6,697 nucleotides of DNA from Gemmatimonadaceae bacterium. Its GTDB lineage: Bacteria > Gemmatimonadota > Gemmatimonadetes > Gemmatimonadales > Gemmatimonadaceae. The stretch lies in contig JADGQU010000126.1 of the NCBI GenBank assembly GCA_017881545.1, positions 1-6,697 of the forward strand. The letters run 5' to 3'. Under the pieces are notes generated by a model. That model had not been told where the DNA came from. It ran no database searches and saw nothing but the letters and a program-made list of their open reading frames with translations. Positions within the stretch are counted from its first letter, which is position 1. Each line of letters opens with the position of its first letter. Made by a program: the position numbers and the translations under genes. Positions 6,559 through 6,697 of the stretch are shown in pieces.

Positions 6559-6687
6559 ACCTAACGAACGTTGCAGCAGACGGGCGCGTGTGAGTCGTTG
6601 GGTTGAGCGATCCTTGAGGTTATTGCCGCTCCGAGATTCAATTCGCTTCGTAGGTAGATCGCCCGCAGCTGAACTTGGGCGTTAGAT
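6559..6687 (+). other. attC: attC recombination site of an integron cassette
   Basis: All four boxes are visible. R'' is ACCTAAC (6559-6565), an exact RYYYAAC. L'' is TTGCAGCAGACGGGCG (6571-6586). L' is CGCCCGCAGCTGAA (6660-6673). R' is GTTAGAT (6681-6687), an exact GTTRRRY. L'' and L' pair except for an extra G at 6573 and one further bulge, the sort of extrahelical base that steers IntI to the bottom strand. TAACG (6562-6566) pairs with CGTTA (6680-6684). The interior (6587-6659) includes a smaller stem GAGCG 6605-6609 with CGCTC 6627-6631. The 129-base length is at the long end of the attC range, as in chromosomal arrays. Confidence 0.8.
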
Positions 6688-6697
6688 GGACATAGAT

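Larger units (their letters stand above)
6037..6681 (+). mobile_element. Integron gene cassette (one lipoprotein gene plus attC)
   Basis: The layout is that of an integron cassette. The integrase cut point G^TTRRRY occurs at both ends (GTTAGGT 6036-6042 and GTTAGAT 6681-6687), giving a 645-base unit. It holds one gene in the same direction as the site, and the gene stop lies 19 bases before the attC R'' box. By established knowledge such units excise as circles and integrate by IntI acting on the folded bottom strand of attC. No intI, attI or promoter Pc is in the window. The last 10 bases after 6687 would belong to the next cassette or to flanking DNA. Confidence 0.7.

Noticed and set aside
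6446..6685. A frame overlapping the lipoprotein end and the whole attC site
   Set aside because: It covers the folded recombination site, has no ribosome site and has Arg/Ser-rich out-of-frame composition.

Overview
The window is a GC-rich bacterial chromosome segment, all coding on the plus strand. Base composition and the style of the SbcD/SbcC/GNAT proteins would fit a soil Gemmatimonadota or similar genome. That assignment is an impression only: no phylogenetic marker is present.

Positions 1-1128 hold the last 49-50 codons of an unidentified gene, then an exported protein of unknown function that looks DUF6263-like. The 5' part of this second gene lies in a striking non-coding-looking element (about 168-335). 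This element is a long imperfect inverted repeat built from degenerate 7-base units, bounded by near-identical 8-base direct repeats. It supplies the only available signal-peptide core of the exported protein.

Positions 1125-5799 hold a tightly coupled operon: sbcD (Mre11-type nuclease), sbcC (Rad50-type SMC ATPase with zinc hook) and a two-domain GNAT acetyltransferase. Successive genes overlap by 4, 4 and 1 bases (ATGA, GTGA, TAATG), with the exported protein gene coupled upstream. SbcD and SbcC would act together as an ATP-gated nuclease on hairpins and blocked double-strand ends. The acetyltransferase substrate cannot be read from sequence.

After position 5799 the character changes. Composition drops and the remaining sequence has the anatomy of an integron gene cassette. 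A GTTAGGT recombination site (6036-6042) ends a degenerate attC-like structure. It is followed by one small lipoprotein gene with a perfect Shine-Dalgarno, and then by a complete attC site (6559-6687) with R'', L'', L' and R' boxes and an extra unpaired base in L''. The mobile unit would run from 6037 to 6681. No integrase gene is in the window, so this is a cassette array of unknown anchoring, either the edge of an integron or a cluster of attC sites lacking an integrase. It is the most interesting part of the window.
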